From contig NC_079887.1 of NCBI RefSeq assembly GCF_029227915.1, positions 124,001 to 188,000 on the forward strand: a stretch of DNA of 64,000 nt, read 5' to 3'. Shown here one piece after another: positions 1 through 9,645 of the stretch (the stretch's first letter is position 1; each line of letters begins with the position of its first letter). The stretch is from Hydractinia symbiolongicarpus. Its lineage: Eukaryota > Cnidaria > Hydrozoa > Anthoathecata > Hydractiniidae. A program made the translations under genes and the position numbers. The notes below the pieces were generated by a model. That model did not search any database and was not told the DNA's origin. It saw only the letters and a list, made by a program, of their open reading frames with translations.

Positions 1-17
1 GCCCGGGACTTACGGGA

Positions 18-45
18 AATCGCGGGTTTTCGTTTGCCGGCGATT
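18..45. repeat. Imperfect dyad in the GC-rich block (example)
   Basis: The arms AATCGCGGG (18-26) and CCGGCGATT (37-45) are inverted repeats, with six outer pairs, one G/G mismatch and two inner pairs, around a 10-nt T-rich loop. The same arrangement recurs in most monomers, sometimes with AATCGCAGG in the left arm. Some lineages carry AGTCGC or GGCAATT, which weaken it without a matching change. It may be a protein-binding dyad, or simply a by-product of sequence composition. Confidence 0.55.
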
Positions 46-1007
46 AAACCTCTTTTATTCAGCGTCTCATCAAAAATGAAAACATTTTTAAAAACTACAA
101 GTCTTATGCGTTTTAGTGGTGAAAAAATAATTTAAAAAATCGTTCTGGAAATGAGTTTACTCACAGGGTACTTTCTTTGTATACATTCGACTATACGTGC
201 CAAGCCCGGGATTTACGGGAAATCGCGGGTTTTTGTTTGCCGGCGATTAAACTGCTTTTATTTAGCGTCTCATCAAAAATGAAAACATTCTTGAAAACTA
301 CAAGTCTCATGCGTTTTAGTGGTGAAATAATAATTTAAAAAATCGTTTGGGAAATGGGTTTACTCCCTGGGTACTTCCTTTGTATACTTTTGACTATACG
401 GGCCAAGTCCAGGATTTACGGGAAATCGCAGGTTTTCGTTTGCCGGCGATTAAACTTCTTTTATTCAGCGTCTCATCAAAAATGAAAACATTTTTAAAAA
501 CTACAAGTCTCATGCGTTTTAGTGGTGAAAAAGTAATTTTAAAAATCGTTCGGGAAATGAGTTTACTCCCTGGGTACTTTCTTTGTATACTTTTGACTAT
601 ACGGGCCAAGCACGGGATTTACGGGAAATCGCGGGTTTTCGTTTGCCAGCGATTAAACTGCTTTTATTTAGCGTCTCATCAAAAATGAAAACATTCTTAA
701 AAACTACAAGTCTCATGCGTTTTAGTGGTGAAATAATAATTTAAAAAATCGTTTGGGAACTGAGTTTACTCCCTGGGTACTTTCTTTGTATACTTTTGAC
801 TATACGGGCCAAGTCCAGGATTTACGGGAAATCGCAGGTTTTCGTTTGCCGGCGATTAAACTTCTTTTATTCAGCGTCTCATCAAAAATGAAAACATTTT
901 TAAAAACTACCAGTCTCATTCGTTTTAGTGGTGAAAAAGTAATTTTAAAAATCGTTCGGGAAATGAGTTTACTCCCTGGGTACTTTCTTTGTATACTTTT
1001 GACTATA

Positions 1008-1020
1008 CGGGCCAAGCCCG
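1008..1020. repeat. Short perfect inverted repeat at the monomer boundary (example)
   Basis: CGGGC (1008-1012) and GCCCG (1016-1020) are perfect complements separated by CAA. The motif is intact only in monomers with the GCCAAGCCCG form. The equally common GCCGAGTCCGGG form loses most of the pairing. This is therefore a subtype-specific feature, not a conserved element of the whole array. Confidence 0.5.
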
Positions 1021-1218
1021 GGATTTACGGGAAATCGCGGGTTTTCGTTTGCCAGCGATTAAACTTCTTTTATTCAGCGTCTCATCAAAAATGAAAACAT
1101 TTTTAAAAACTACAAGTCTTATGCGTTTTAGTGGTGAAAAAATAATTTAAAAAATCGTTCTGGAAATGAGTTTACTCCCTGGGTACTTTCTTTGTATACT
1201 TTTGACTATACGGGCCGT
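1016..1218 (+). repeat. Representative 203-bp monomer
   Basis: This is a full-length unit chosen to show the layout. It begins at GCCCGGG and the next equivalent point, GTCCGGG, is at 1,219. The first ~50 bp are GC-rich and CpG-dense (ACGGGAAATCGCGGG, TTTGCCGGCG). Then follow TTAAAC, a T/C-rich stretch, GCGTCTCATC, the A/T dyad, ACTACAAGTCT, TTTTAGTGGTG, an A-rich spacer AATAATTTAAAAAATCG, GGAAATGAGTTTACTC, CCTGGGTACTTTCTTTG, TATAC and GACTATACGGGCC. The length 203 is not a multiple of three, so any reading frame shifts at each unit boundary. Confidence 0.95.
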
Positions 1219-1287
1219 GTCCGGGATTTACGGGAAATCGCAGGTTTTCGTTTGCCGGCGATTAAACTGCTTTTATTTAGCGTCTCA

Positions 1288-1309
1288 TCAAAAATGAAAA
1301 CATTTTTGA
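1288..1309. repeat. Perfect 9-bp dyad with AAAA loop (example of the array-wide element)
   Basis: TCAAAAATG (1288-1296) and CATTTTTGA (1301-1309) are exact reverse complements around AAAA. This 22-bp element lies at the same place in nearly every monomer. Common variants have CATTTTTAA, CATTTCTGA or CATTCTTGA in the right arm, each leaving eight of nine pairs. Monomers with ATA in place of ATG lose the innermost pair. It sits in the most A/T-rich part of the unit and could form a cruciform or RNA hairpin, or bind a dimeric protein. None of these is demonstrated. Confidence 0.7.
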
Positions 1310-1902
1310 AAACTACAAGTCTTATGCGCTTTAGTGGTGAAATAATAATTTAAAAAATCGTTCTGGAAATGAGTTTACTCCCTGGGTACTTTCTTTATAT
1401 ACTTTTGACTATACGGGCCGAGTCCGGGATTTACGGGAAATTGCAGGTTTTCGTTTGCCGGCGATTAAACTGCTTTTATTCAGCGTCTCATCAAAAATGA
1501 AAACATTCTTGAAAACTACAAGTCTCATGCGCATTAGTGGTGAAATAATAATTTAAAAAATCGTTTGGGAAATGAGTTTACTCCCTGGGTACTTTCTTTG
1601 TATACTTTTGACTATACGGGCCGACTCCATGATTTACGGGAAATCGCAGGTTTTCGTTTGCCGGCGATTAAACTTCTTTTATTCAGCGTCTCATCAAAAA
1701 TGAAAACATTTTTGAAAACTACAAGTCTCATGCGATTTAGTGGTGAAAAAATAATTTAAAAATTCGTTAGGGAAATGAGTTTACTCACTGGGTACTTTCC
1801 TTGTATACTTTTGACTATACGGGCCGAGACCGGGATTTACGGGAAATCGCGGGTTTTCGTTTGCCGGCGATTAAACTTCTTTTATTCAGCGTCTCATCAA
1901 AA

Positions 1903-2041
1903 ATGAAAACATTTTTGAAAACTACAAGTCTCATGCGTTTTAGTGGTGAAAAAGAAATTTAAAAAATCGTCTCATTTACGGGAAATCGCGGGATTTCGTT
2001 TGCCGGCGATTAAACCTCTTTTATTAAGCCTCTCATCAAAA
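1903..2041. repeat. Truncated monomer (64-bp net deletion)
   Basis: The ATGAAAAC landmarks are at 1903 and 2042, only 139 bp apart instead of 203. Compared with the related intact unit at 4,679-4,881, about 68 bp between AAAATCG and ATTTACGGG are missing. They are replaced by TCTC (1970-1973). The missing part carries CGGGAAATGAG, CCTGGGTAC, TTTGTATAC and the GC-rich boundary. This is the only large within-monomer deletion I noticed in the window. Confidence 0.9.
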
Positions 2042-2479
2042 ATGAAAACATTTTTGAAAACTGCAAGTCTCATGCGTTTTAGTGGTGAAAAGATAATTGA
2101 AAAAATCGTTTCGGAAATGAGTTTACTCACAGGGTACTTTCTTTGTATACATTCGACTATACGGGCCAAGCCCGGGATTTACGGGAAATCGCGGGTTTTT
2201 GTTTGCCGGCGATTAAAAGATTTTCATTAAGCGTCTCATCAAAAATAAAAACATTTCTGAAAACTACAAGTCTCATGCGTTTTAGTGGTGAAAATTAATT
2301 TAAAAAATCGTTCGGGAAATGAGTTTACTCCCTGGGTACTTTCTTTGTATACTTTTGACTATACGGGCCGAGTCCGGGATTTACGGGAAGTCGCGGGTTT
2401 TCGTTTGCCGGCGATTAAACTTCTTTTATTCAGCGTCTCATCAAAAATGAAAACATTTTTAAAAACTACAAGTCTCATG

Positions 2480-3640
2480 GGTTTTAGTGGTGAAATAATA
2501 ATTTAAATAATCGTTTGGGAAATGAGTTTACTCCCTGGGTACTTTCTTTGTATACTTTTGACTATACGGGCCGAGTCCGGGATTTACGGGAAATCGCAGG
2601 TTTTCGTTTGCCTGCGATTAAACTTCTTTTATTCAGCGTCTCATCAAAAATGAAAACATTTTTGAAAACTACAAGTCTCATGCGTTTTAGTGGTGAAAAA
2701 ATAATTTAAAAAATCGTTCGGGAAATGAGTTTACACCCTGGGTACTTTCTTTGTATACTTTTGACTATACGGGCCGAGTCCGGGATATACGGGAAACCGC
2801 AAGTTTTCGTTTGGCGGCGATTAAACTTCTTTTATTCAGCGTCTCAGCAAAAATGAAAACATTTTTCAAAACTACAAATCTCATGGGCTTTAGTGGTAAA
2901 ATATAAATTTAAAAAATCGTTTGGGAAATGAGTTTACTCCCCGGGTACTTTTTTTGTATACTTTTGACTATACGGGCCGAGTCCGGGATTTACGGGAAAT
3001 CGCAGGTTTTCGTTTGCCGGCGATTAAACTTCTTTTATTCAGCGTCTCATCAAAAATGAAAACATTTTTGAAAACTACAAGTCTCATGCCTTTTAGTGGT
3101 AAAAAAATAATTTAAAAAATCGTTCGAAAAATGAGTTTACACCCTGGGTACTTTCTTTGTATACTTTTGACTATACGGGCCAAGCCCGGGATTTACGGGA
3201 AATCGCGGGTTTTCGTTTGCCGGCGATTAAACTTCTTTTATTCAGCGTCTCATCAAAAATGAAAACAATTTTGAAAACTACAATTCTCATGCGTTTTAGT
3301 GGTGAAAAAATAATTTAAAAAATCGTTCGGAGAAAAGAGTTTACTCCCTGGGTACTTTCTTTGTATACTTTTGACTATACGGGCCAAGCCGGGATTTACG
3401 GGAAATCGCGGTTTTTCGTTTGCCGGCGATTAAACCAGTTTCATTAAGCGTCTCATCAAAAATGAAAACATTTCTGAAAACTACAAGTCTCATGCATTTT
3501 AGTGGTGAAAAAATAATTTAAAAATTCGTTCGGGAAATGAGTTTACTCACTGGGTACTTTCCTTGTATACTTTTGACTATACGGGCCGAGTCCGGGATTT
3601 ACGGGAAATCGCGGGTTTTCGTTTGCCGGCGATTAAACTT
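2480..3640. repeat. Monomer block duplicated at 13.84-15.0 kb
   Basis: Unusual variants occur here in the same order as 11,356 bp downstream. These are GGTTTTAGTGG with AAATAATCGTTTGGG, GGGATATACGGGAAACCGCAAG, GTTTGGCGGCG, CTCAGCAAAAATG, CATGCCTTTTAGTGG with TTCGAAAAATGAG, and AAGCCGGGATTT with ACCAGTTTC. The downstream block has one additional monomer, so its last markers are offset by about 11,558 bp. Confidence 0.85.
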
Positions 3641-4779
3641 CTCTTATTCTGCGTCCCATCAAAAATGAAAACATTTTTAAAAACTACCAGTCTCATGGGC
3701 TTTAGTGGTGAAATAATAATTTAAATAATCGTTTGGGAAATGACTTTACTCCCTGGGTACTTTCTTTGTATACTTTTGACTATACGGGCCGAGTTCGGGA
3801 TTTACGGGAAATCGCAGGTTTTCGTTTGCCGGCGATTAAACTTCTTTTATTCAGCGTCTCATCAAAAATGAAAACATTTTTGAAAACTACAAGTCTCAAG
3901 CGTTTTAGTGGTGAAAAGATAATTTAAAAAATCGTTTTGGAAATGAGTTTACTCACAGGGTACTTTCTTTGTATACATTCGACTATACGGGCCAAGCCCG
4001 GGATTTACGGGAAATCGCGGGTTTTTGTTTGCCGGCGATTAAACAACTTTCATTAAGCGTCTCATCGAAAATAAAAACATTTCTGAAAACTACAAGTCTC
4101 ATGCGTTTTAGTGGTGAAAATTAATTTAAAAAATCGTTCGGGAAATGAGTTTACTCCCTGGGTACTTTCTTTGTATACTTTTGACTATACGGGCCGAGTC
4201 CGGGATTTACGGGAAATCGCAGGTTTTCGTTTGCCGGCGATTAAACTTCTTTTATTCAGCGTCTCATCAAAAATGAAAACATTTTTGAAAACTACAAGTC
4301 TCATGCGTTTTAGTGGTGAAAAAATAATTTAAAAAATCGTTCGGGAAATGAGTTTACACCCTGGGTACTTTCTTTGTATACTTTTGACTATACGGGCCGA
4401 GTCCGGGATTTACGGGGAACCGCAGGTTTTCGTTTGCCGGCGATTAAACTTCTTTTATTCAGCGTCTCATCAAAAATGAAAACAATTTTGAAAACTACAA
4501 GTCTCATGCGATTTAGTGGTGAAAAAATAATTTAAAAATTCGTTAGGGAAATGAGTTTACTCACTGGGTACTTTCCTTGTATACTTTTGACTATACGGGC
4601 CGAGACCGGGATTTACGGGAAATTGCGGGTTTTCGTTTGCCGGCGATTAAACTTCTTTTATTCAGCGTCTCATCAAAAATGAAAACATTTTTGAAAACTA
4701 CAAGTCTCATGCGTTTTAGTGGTGAAAAAGAAATTTGAAAAATCGTTCGGGAAATGAGTTTACTCCCTGGGTACTTTCT
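3641..4779. repeat. Mixed monomers, no local HOR recognised
   Basis: Standard 203-bp monomers of several subtypes occur here, including CTCTTATTCTGCG (also near 35.7 and 39.5 kb), AGTTCGGG, GTTAGGG with GAGACCGGG, and the GAAATTTGAAAAATCG spacer. No tandem multi-monomer duplication is obvious. I see no gene or foreign insertion. Confidence 0.7.
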
Positions 4780-7212
4780 TTGTATACATTCGACTATACG
4801 GGCCAAGCCCGGGATTTACGGGAAATCGCGGGATTTTGTTTGCCGGCGATTCAACCTCTTTTATTAAGCCTCTCATCAAAAATGAAAACATTTTTGAAAA
4901 CTGCAAGTCTCATGCGTTTTAGTGGTGAAAAGATAATTGAAAAAATCGTTTCGGAAATGAGTTTACTCACAGGGTACTTTCTTTGTATACATTCGACTAT
5001 ACGGGCCAAGCCCGGGATTTACGGGAAATCGCGGGTTTTTGTTTGCCGGCGATTAAACAATTTTCATTAAGCGTCTCATCAAAAATAAAAACATTTCTGA
5101 AAACTACAAGTCTCATGCGTTTTAGTGGTGAAAATTAATTTAAAAAATCGTTCGGGAAATGAGTTTACTCCCTGGGTACTTTCTTTGTATACTTTTGACT
5201 ATACGGGCCGAGTCCGGGATTTACGGGAAGTCGCGGGTTTTCGTTTGCCGGCAATTAAACTTCTTTTATTCAGCGTCTCATCAAAAATGAAAACATTTTT
5301 AAAAACTACCAGTCTCATGGGCTTTAGTGGTGAAATAATAATTTAAAAAATCGTTCGGGAAATGAGTTTACACCCCGGGTACTTTCTTTGTATACTTTTG
5401 ACTATACGGGCCGAGTCAGGGATTTACGGGAAGTCGCGGGTTTTCGTTTACCGGCAATTAAACTTCTTTTATTCAGCGTCTCATCAAAAATGAAAACATT
5501 TTTGAAAACTACAAGTCTCATGCGTTTTAGTGGTGAAAAAAAAATTTAAAAAATCGTTCGGGAAATGAGTTTACTCACAGGGTACTTTCTTTGTATACAT
5601 TCGACTATACGGGCCAAGCCCGGGATTTACGGGAAATCGCGGGATTTCGTTTGCCGGCGATTAAACCTCTTTTATTAAGCCTCTCATCAAAAATGAAAAC
5701 ATTTTTGAAAACTGCAAGTCTCATGCGTTTTAGTGGTGAAAAGATAATTGAAAAAATCCTTTCGGAAATGAGTTTACTCACAGGGTACTTTCTTTGTATA
5801 CATTCGACTATACGGGCCAAGCCCGGGATTTACGGGAAATCGCGGTTTTTTGTTTGGGGGCGATTAAACAACTTTCATTAAGCGTCTCATCAAAAATGAA
5901 AACATTCCTGAAAACTACAAGCCTCATGCGTTTTAGTGGTGAAAATTAATTTAAAAAATCCTTCGGGAAATGAGTTTACTCCCTGGGTACTTTCTTTGTA
6001 TACTTTTGACTATACGGGCCGAGTCCGGGATTTACGGAAGTCGCGGGTTTTCGTTTGCCGGCAATTAAACTTCTTTTATTCAGCGTCTCATCAAAAATGA
6101 AAACATTTTTAAAAACTACAAGTCTCATGGGCTTTAGTGGTGAAATAATAATTTAAAAAATCGTTCGGGAAATGAGTTTACACCCCGGGTACTTTCTTTG
6201 TATACTATTGACTATACGGGCCGAGTCCGGGATTTACGGGAAGTCGCGGGTTTTCGTTTACCGGCGATTAAACTTCTTTTATTCAGCGTCTCATCAAAAA
6301 TGAAAACATTTTTGAAAACTACAAGTCTCATGCGTTTTAGTGGTGAAAAAATAATGTAAAAAATCGTTCGGGAAATGAGTTTACTCCCTGGGTACTTTCT
6401 TTGTATACTTTTGACTATGCGGGCCGAGTCCGGGGTTTACGGGATATGGCGGGTTTTCGTTTGCCGGCGATTAAACTTCTTTTATTCAGCGTCTCATCAA
6501 AAATAAAAACATTTTTGAAAACTACAAGTCTCAAGCGTTTTAGTGAGGAAAAGATAATTTAAAAAATCGTTTTGGAAATGAGTTTACTCACAGGGTACTT
6601 TCTTTGTATACATTCGACTATACGGGCCAAGCCGGGGATTTACGGGAAATCGCGGGTTTTCGTTTGCCGGCGATTAAACCACTTTCATTAAGCGTCTCAT
6701 CAGAAATGAAAACATTTCTGAAAACTACAAGTCTCATGCATTTTAGTGGTGAAAAAATAATTTAAAAATTCGTTCGGGAAATGAGTTTACTCACTGGGTA
6801 CTTTCCTTGTATACTTTTGACTATACGGGCCGAGTCCGGGATTTACGGGAAATCGCGGGTTTTCGTTTGCCGGCGATTAAACTTCTTTTATTCTGCGTCT
6901 CATCAAAAATGAAAACATTTTTAAAAACTACAAGTCTCATGGGTTTTAGTGGTGAAATAATAATTTAAATAATCGTTTGGGAAATGAGTTTACACCCCGG
7001 GTACTTTCTTTGTATACTTTTGACTATACGGGCCGAGTCCGGGATTTACGGGAAGTCGCGGGTTTTCGTTTACCGGCGATTAAACTTCTTTTATTCAGCG
7101 TCTCATCAAAAATGAAAACATTTTTGAAAACTACAAGTCTCATGCGTTTTAGTGGTGAAAAAAAAATTTAAAAAATCGTTCGGGAAATGAGATTACTCCC
7201 TGGGTACTTTCT
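4780..7212. repeat. 12-mer HOR copy 1 (2,433 bp)
   Basis: This is the first copy of a 12-monomer unit. Diagnostic monomers in order carry GCGGGATTT with AAGCCTCTCATC and ATAATTGAAAAAATCG; GGAAGTCGCGGG with GGCAATT; TATACTATTGAC; TGCGGGCC with GGATATGG; CAGAAATG; and CTGCGTCTC. Each recurs 2,433 bp later. The unit is 3 bp short of 12 x 203 because of single-base deletions such as TTACGGAAG. Copy 1 has small private differences, for example GATTCAACC near 4,850. Confidence 0.85.
6700..6721. repeat. Dyad variant with matched changes in both arms
   Basis: Here the left arm is TCAGAAATG (6700-6708) and the right arm CATTTCTGA (6713-6721). The A-to-G change on the left is matched by T-to-C on the right, so all nine pairs are kept. 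The same monomer type recurs with the change in other 12-mer HOR copies at 9133-9154, 10351-10372 and 12784-12805. Elsewhere, for example near 35,101 and 48,080, the right arm CATTTCTGA usually faces the unchanged left arm and has one mismatch. Confidence 0.75.
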
Positions 7213-9645
7213 TTGTATACATTCGACTATACGGGCCAAGCCCGGGATTTACGGGAAATCGCGGGATTTCGTTTGCCGGCGATTAAACCTCTTTTATTAA
7301 GCCTCTCATCAAAAATGAAAACATTTTTGAAAACTGCAAGTCTCATGCGTTTTAGTGGTGAAAAGATAATTGAAAAAATCGTTTCGGAAATGAGTTTACT
7401 CACAGGGTACTTTCTTTGTATACATTCGACTATACGGGCCAAGCCCGGGATTTACGGGAAATCGCGGGTTTTTGTTTGCCGGCGATTAAACAATTTTCAT
7501 TAAGCGTCTCATCAAAAATAAAAACATTTCTGAAAACTACAAGTCTCATGCGTTTTAGTGGTGAAAATTAATTTAAAAAATCGTTCGGGAAATGAGTTTA
7601 CTCCCTGGGTACTTTCTTTGTATACTTTTGACTATACGGGCCGAGTCCGGGATTTACGGGAAGTCGCGGGTTTTCGTTTGCCGGCAATTAAACTTCTTTT
7701 ATTCAGCGTCTCATCAAAAATGAAAACATTTTTAAAAACTACCAGTCTCATGGGCTTTAGTGGTGAAATAATAATTTAAAAAATCGTTCGGGAAATGAGT
7801 TTACACCCCGGGTACTTTCTTTGTATACTTTTGACTATACGGGCCGAGTCAGGGATTTACGGGAAGTCGCGGGTTTTCGTTTACCGGCAATTAAACTTCT
7901 TTTATTCAGCGTCTCATCAAAAATGAAAACATTTTTGAAAACTACAAGTCTCATGCGTTTTAGTGGTGAAAAAAAAATTTAAAAAATCGTTCGGGAAATG
8001 AGTTTACTCACAGGGTACTTTCTTTGTATACATTCGACTATACGGGCCAAGCCCGGGATTTACGGGAAATCGCGGGATTTCGTTTGCCGGCGATTAAACC
8101 TCTTTTATTAAGCCTCTCATCAAAAATGAAAACATTTTTGAAAACTGCAAGTCTCATGCGTTTTAGTGGTGAAAAGATAATTGAAAAAATCCTCTCGGAA
8201 ATGAGTTTACTCACAGGGTACTTTCTTTGTATACATTCGACTATACGGGCCAAGCCCGGGATTTACGGGAAATCGCGGTTTTTTGTTTGGGGGCGATTAA
8301 ACAACTTTCATTAAGCGTCTCATCAAAAATGAAAACATTCCTGAAAACTACAAGCCTCATGCGTTTTAGTGGTGAAAATTAATTTAAAAAATCCTTCGGG
8401 AAATGAGTTTACTCCCTGGGTACTTTCTTTGTATACTTTTGACTATACGGGCCGAGTCCGGGATTTACGGAAGTCGCGGGTTTTCGTTTGCCGGCAATTA
8501 AACTTCTTTTATTCAGCGTCTCATCAAAAATGAAAACATTTTTAAAAACTACAAGTCTCATGGGCTTTAGTGGTGAAATAATAATTTAAAAAATCGTTCG
8601 GGAAATGAGTTTACACCCCGGGTACTTTCTTTGTATACTATTGACTATACGGGCCGAGTCCGGGATTTACGGGAAGTCGCGGGTTTTCGTTTACCGGCGA
8701 TTAAACTTCTTTTATTCAGCGTCTCATCAAAAATGAAAACATTTTTGAAAACTACAAGTCTCATGCGTTTTAGTGGTGAAAAAATAATGTAAAAAATCGT
8801 TCGGGAAATGAGTTTACTCCCTGGGTACTTTCTTTGTATACTTTTGACTATGCGGGCCGAGTCCGGGGTTTACGGGATATGGTGGGTTTTCGTTTGCCGG
8901 CGATTAAACTTCTTTTATTCAGCGTCTCATCAAAAATAAAAACATTTTTGAAAACTACAAGTCTCAAGCGTTTTAGTGAGGAAAAGATAATTTAAAAAAT
9001 CGTTTTGGAAATGAGTTTACTCACAGGGTACTTTCTTTGTATACATTCGACTATACGGGCCAAGCCGGGGATTTACGGGAAATCGCGGGTTTTCGTTTGC
9101 CGGCGATTAAACCACTTTCATTAAGCGTCTCATCAGAAATGAAAACATTTCTGAAAACTACAAGTCTCATGCATTTTAGTGGTGAAAAAATAATTTAAAA
9201 ATTCGTTCGGGAAATGAGTTTACTCACTGGGTACTTTCCTTGTATACTTTTGACTATACGGGCCGAGTCCGGGATTTACGGGAAATCGCGGGTTTTCGTT
9301 TGCCGGCGATTAAACTTCTTTTATTCTGCGTCTCATCAAAAATGAAAACATTTTTAAAAACTACAAGTCTCATGGGTTTTAGTGGTGAAATAATAATTTA
9401 AATAATCGTTTGGGAAATGAGTTTACACCCCGGGTACTTTCTTTGTATACTTTTGACTATACGGGCCGAGTCCGGGATTTACGGGAAGTCGCGGGTTTTC
9501 GTTTACCGGCGATTAAACTTCTTTTATTCAGCGTCTCATCAAAAATGAAAACATTTTTGAAAACTACAAGTCTCATGCGTTTTAGTGGTGAAAAAAAAAT
9601 TTAAAAAATCGTTCGGGAAATGAGATTACTCCCTGGGTACTTTCT
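7213..9645. repeat. 12-mer HOR copy 2 (2,433 bp)
   Basis: All the markers of copy 1 recur in the same order at an offset of 2,433 bp, for example TATACTATTGAC near 6,204 and 8,637. Only scattered single-base differences are visible, such as GGTGGG for GGCGGG near 8,881. Such similarity points to recent duplication relative to the age of the monomers. Confidence 0.88.
9133..9154. repeat. Copy of the matched dyad variant
   Basis: TCAGAAATG and CATTTCTGA face each other around AAAA, exactly 2,433 bp after the copy at 6700. This is inheritance by HOR duplication, not an independent event. Confidence 0.75.

Larger units (their letters stand above)
1..1770. repeat. Monomer block shared with 20.8-25.9 kb
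   Basis: The order of monomer subtypes here recurs downstream. 1-~1,100 matches ~24,074-25,170 (offset 24,073), and ~753-1,770 matches ~22,391-23,400 (offset 21,638) and the region starting near 20,801. Shared markers include GCCAAGTCCAGG, the T-for-A change that gives GTAATTTTAAAAATCG, TATGCGCTTTAGTGG, GCGCATTAGTGG and GCCGACTCCATG. Single-base differences separate the copies. The block shows that sequence has spread over more than 20 kb of the array. Confidence 0.8.

Noticed and set aside
1-60. E2F-like site in ACGGGAAATCGCGGG
   Set aside because: It differs from the usual core by at least one base, and such short matches are expected in a CpG-rich block. No promoter context exists.
394-609. 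Reverse-strand 71-codon frames with lysine/arginine-rich products, repeated across the array
   Set aside because: They are the antisense of the forward frames over the same segment and are present only where the repeat lacks stops. No independent evidence supports translation.
347-1094. Forward open frames of 102-113 codons (for example 347-688 and 753-1094) as genes
   Set aside because: They run from one monomer into the next, and similar frames recur in dozens of units with the same peptide text. The 203-bp period is not a multiple of three, there is no codon-type conservation visible, no ribosome-site or splice context, and no recognisable domain. They exist because a spacer stop is lost in some units.
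1016-1218. RNA polymerase III promoter or tRNA/5S-derived repeat
   Set aside because: AGTGG in TTTTAGTGGTG and GTTCG in TCGTTCGGG recall fragments of the A and B boxes. The full motifs and spacing are absent and no tRNA-like fold is apparent.
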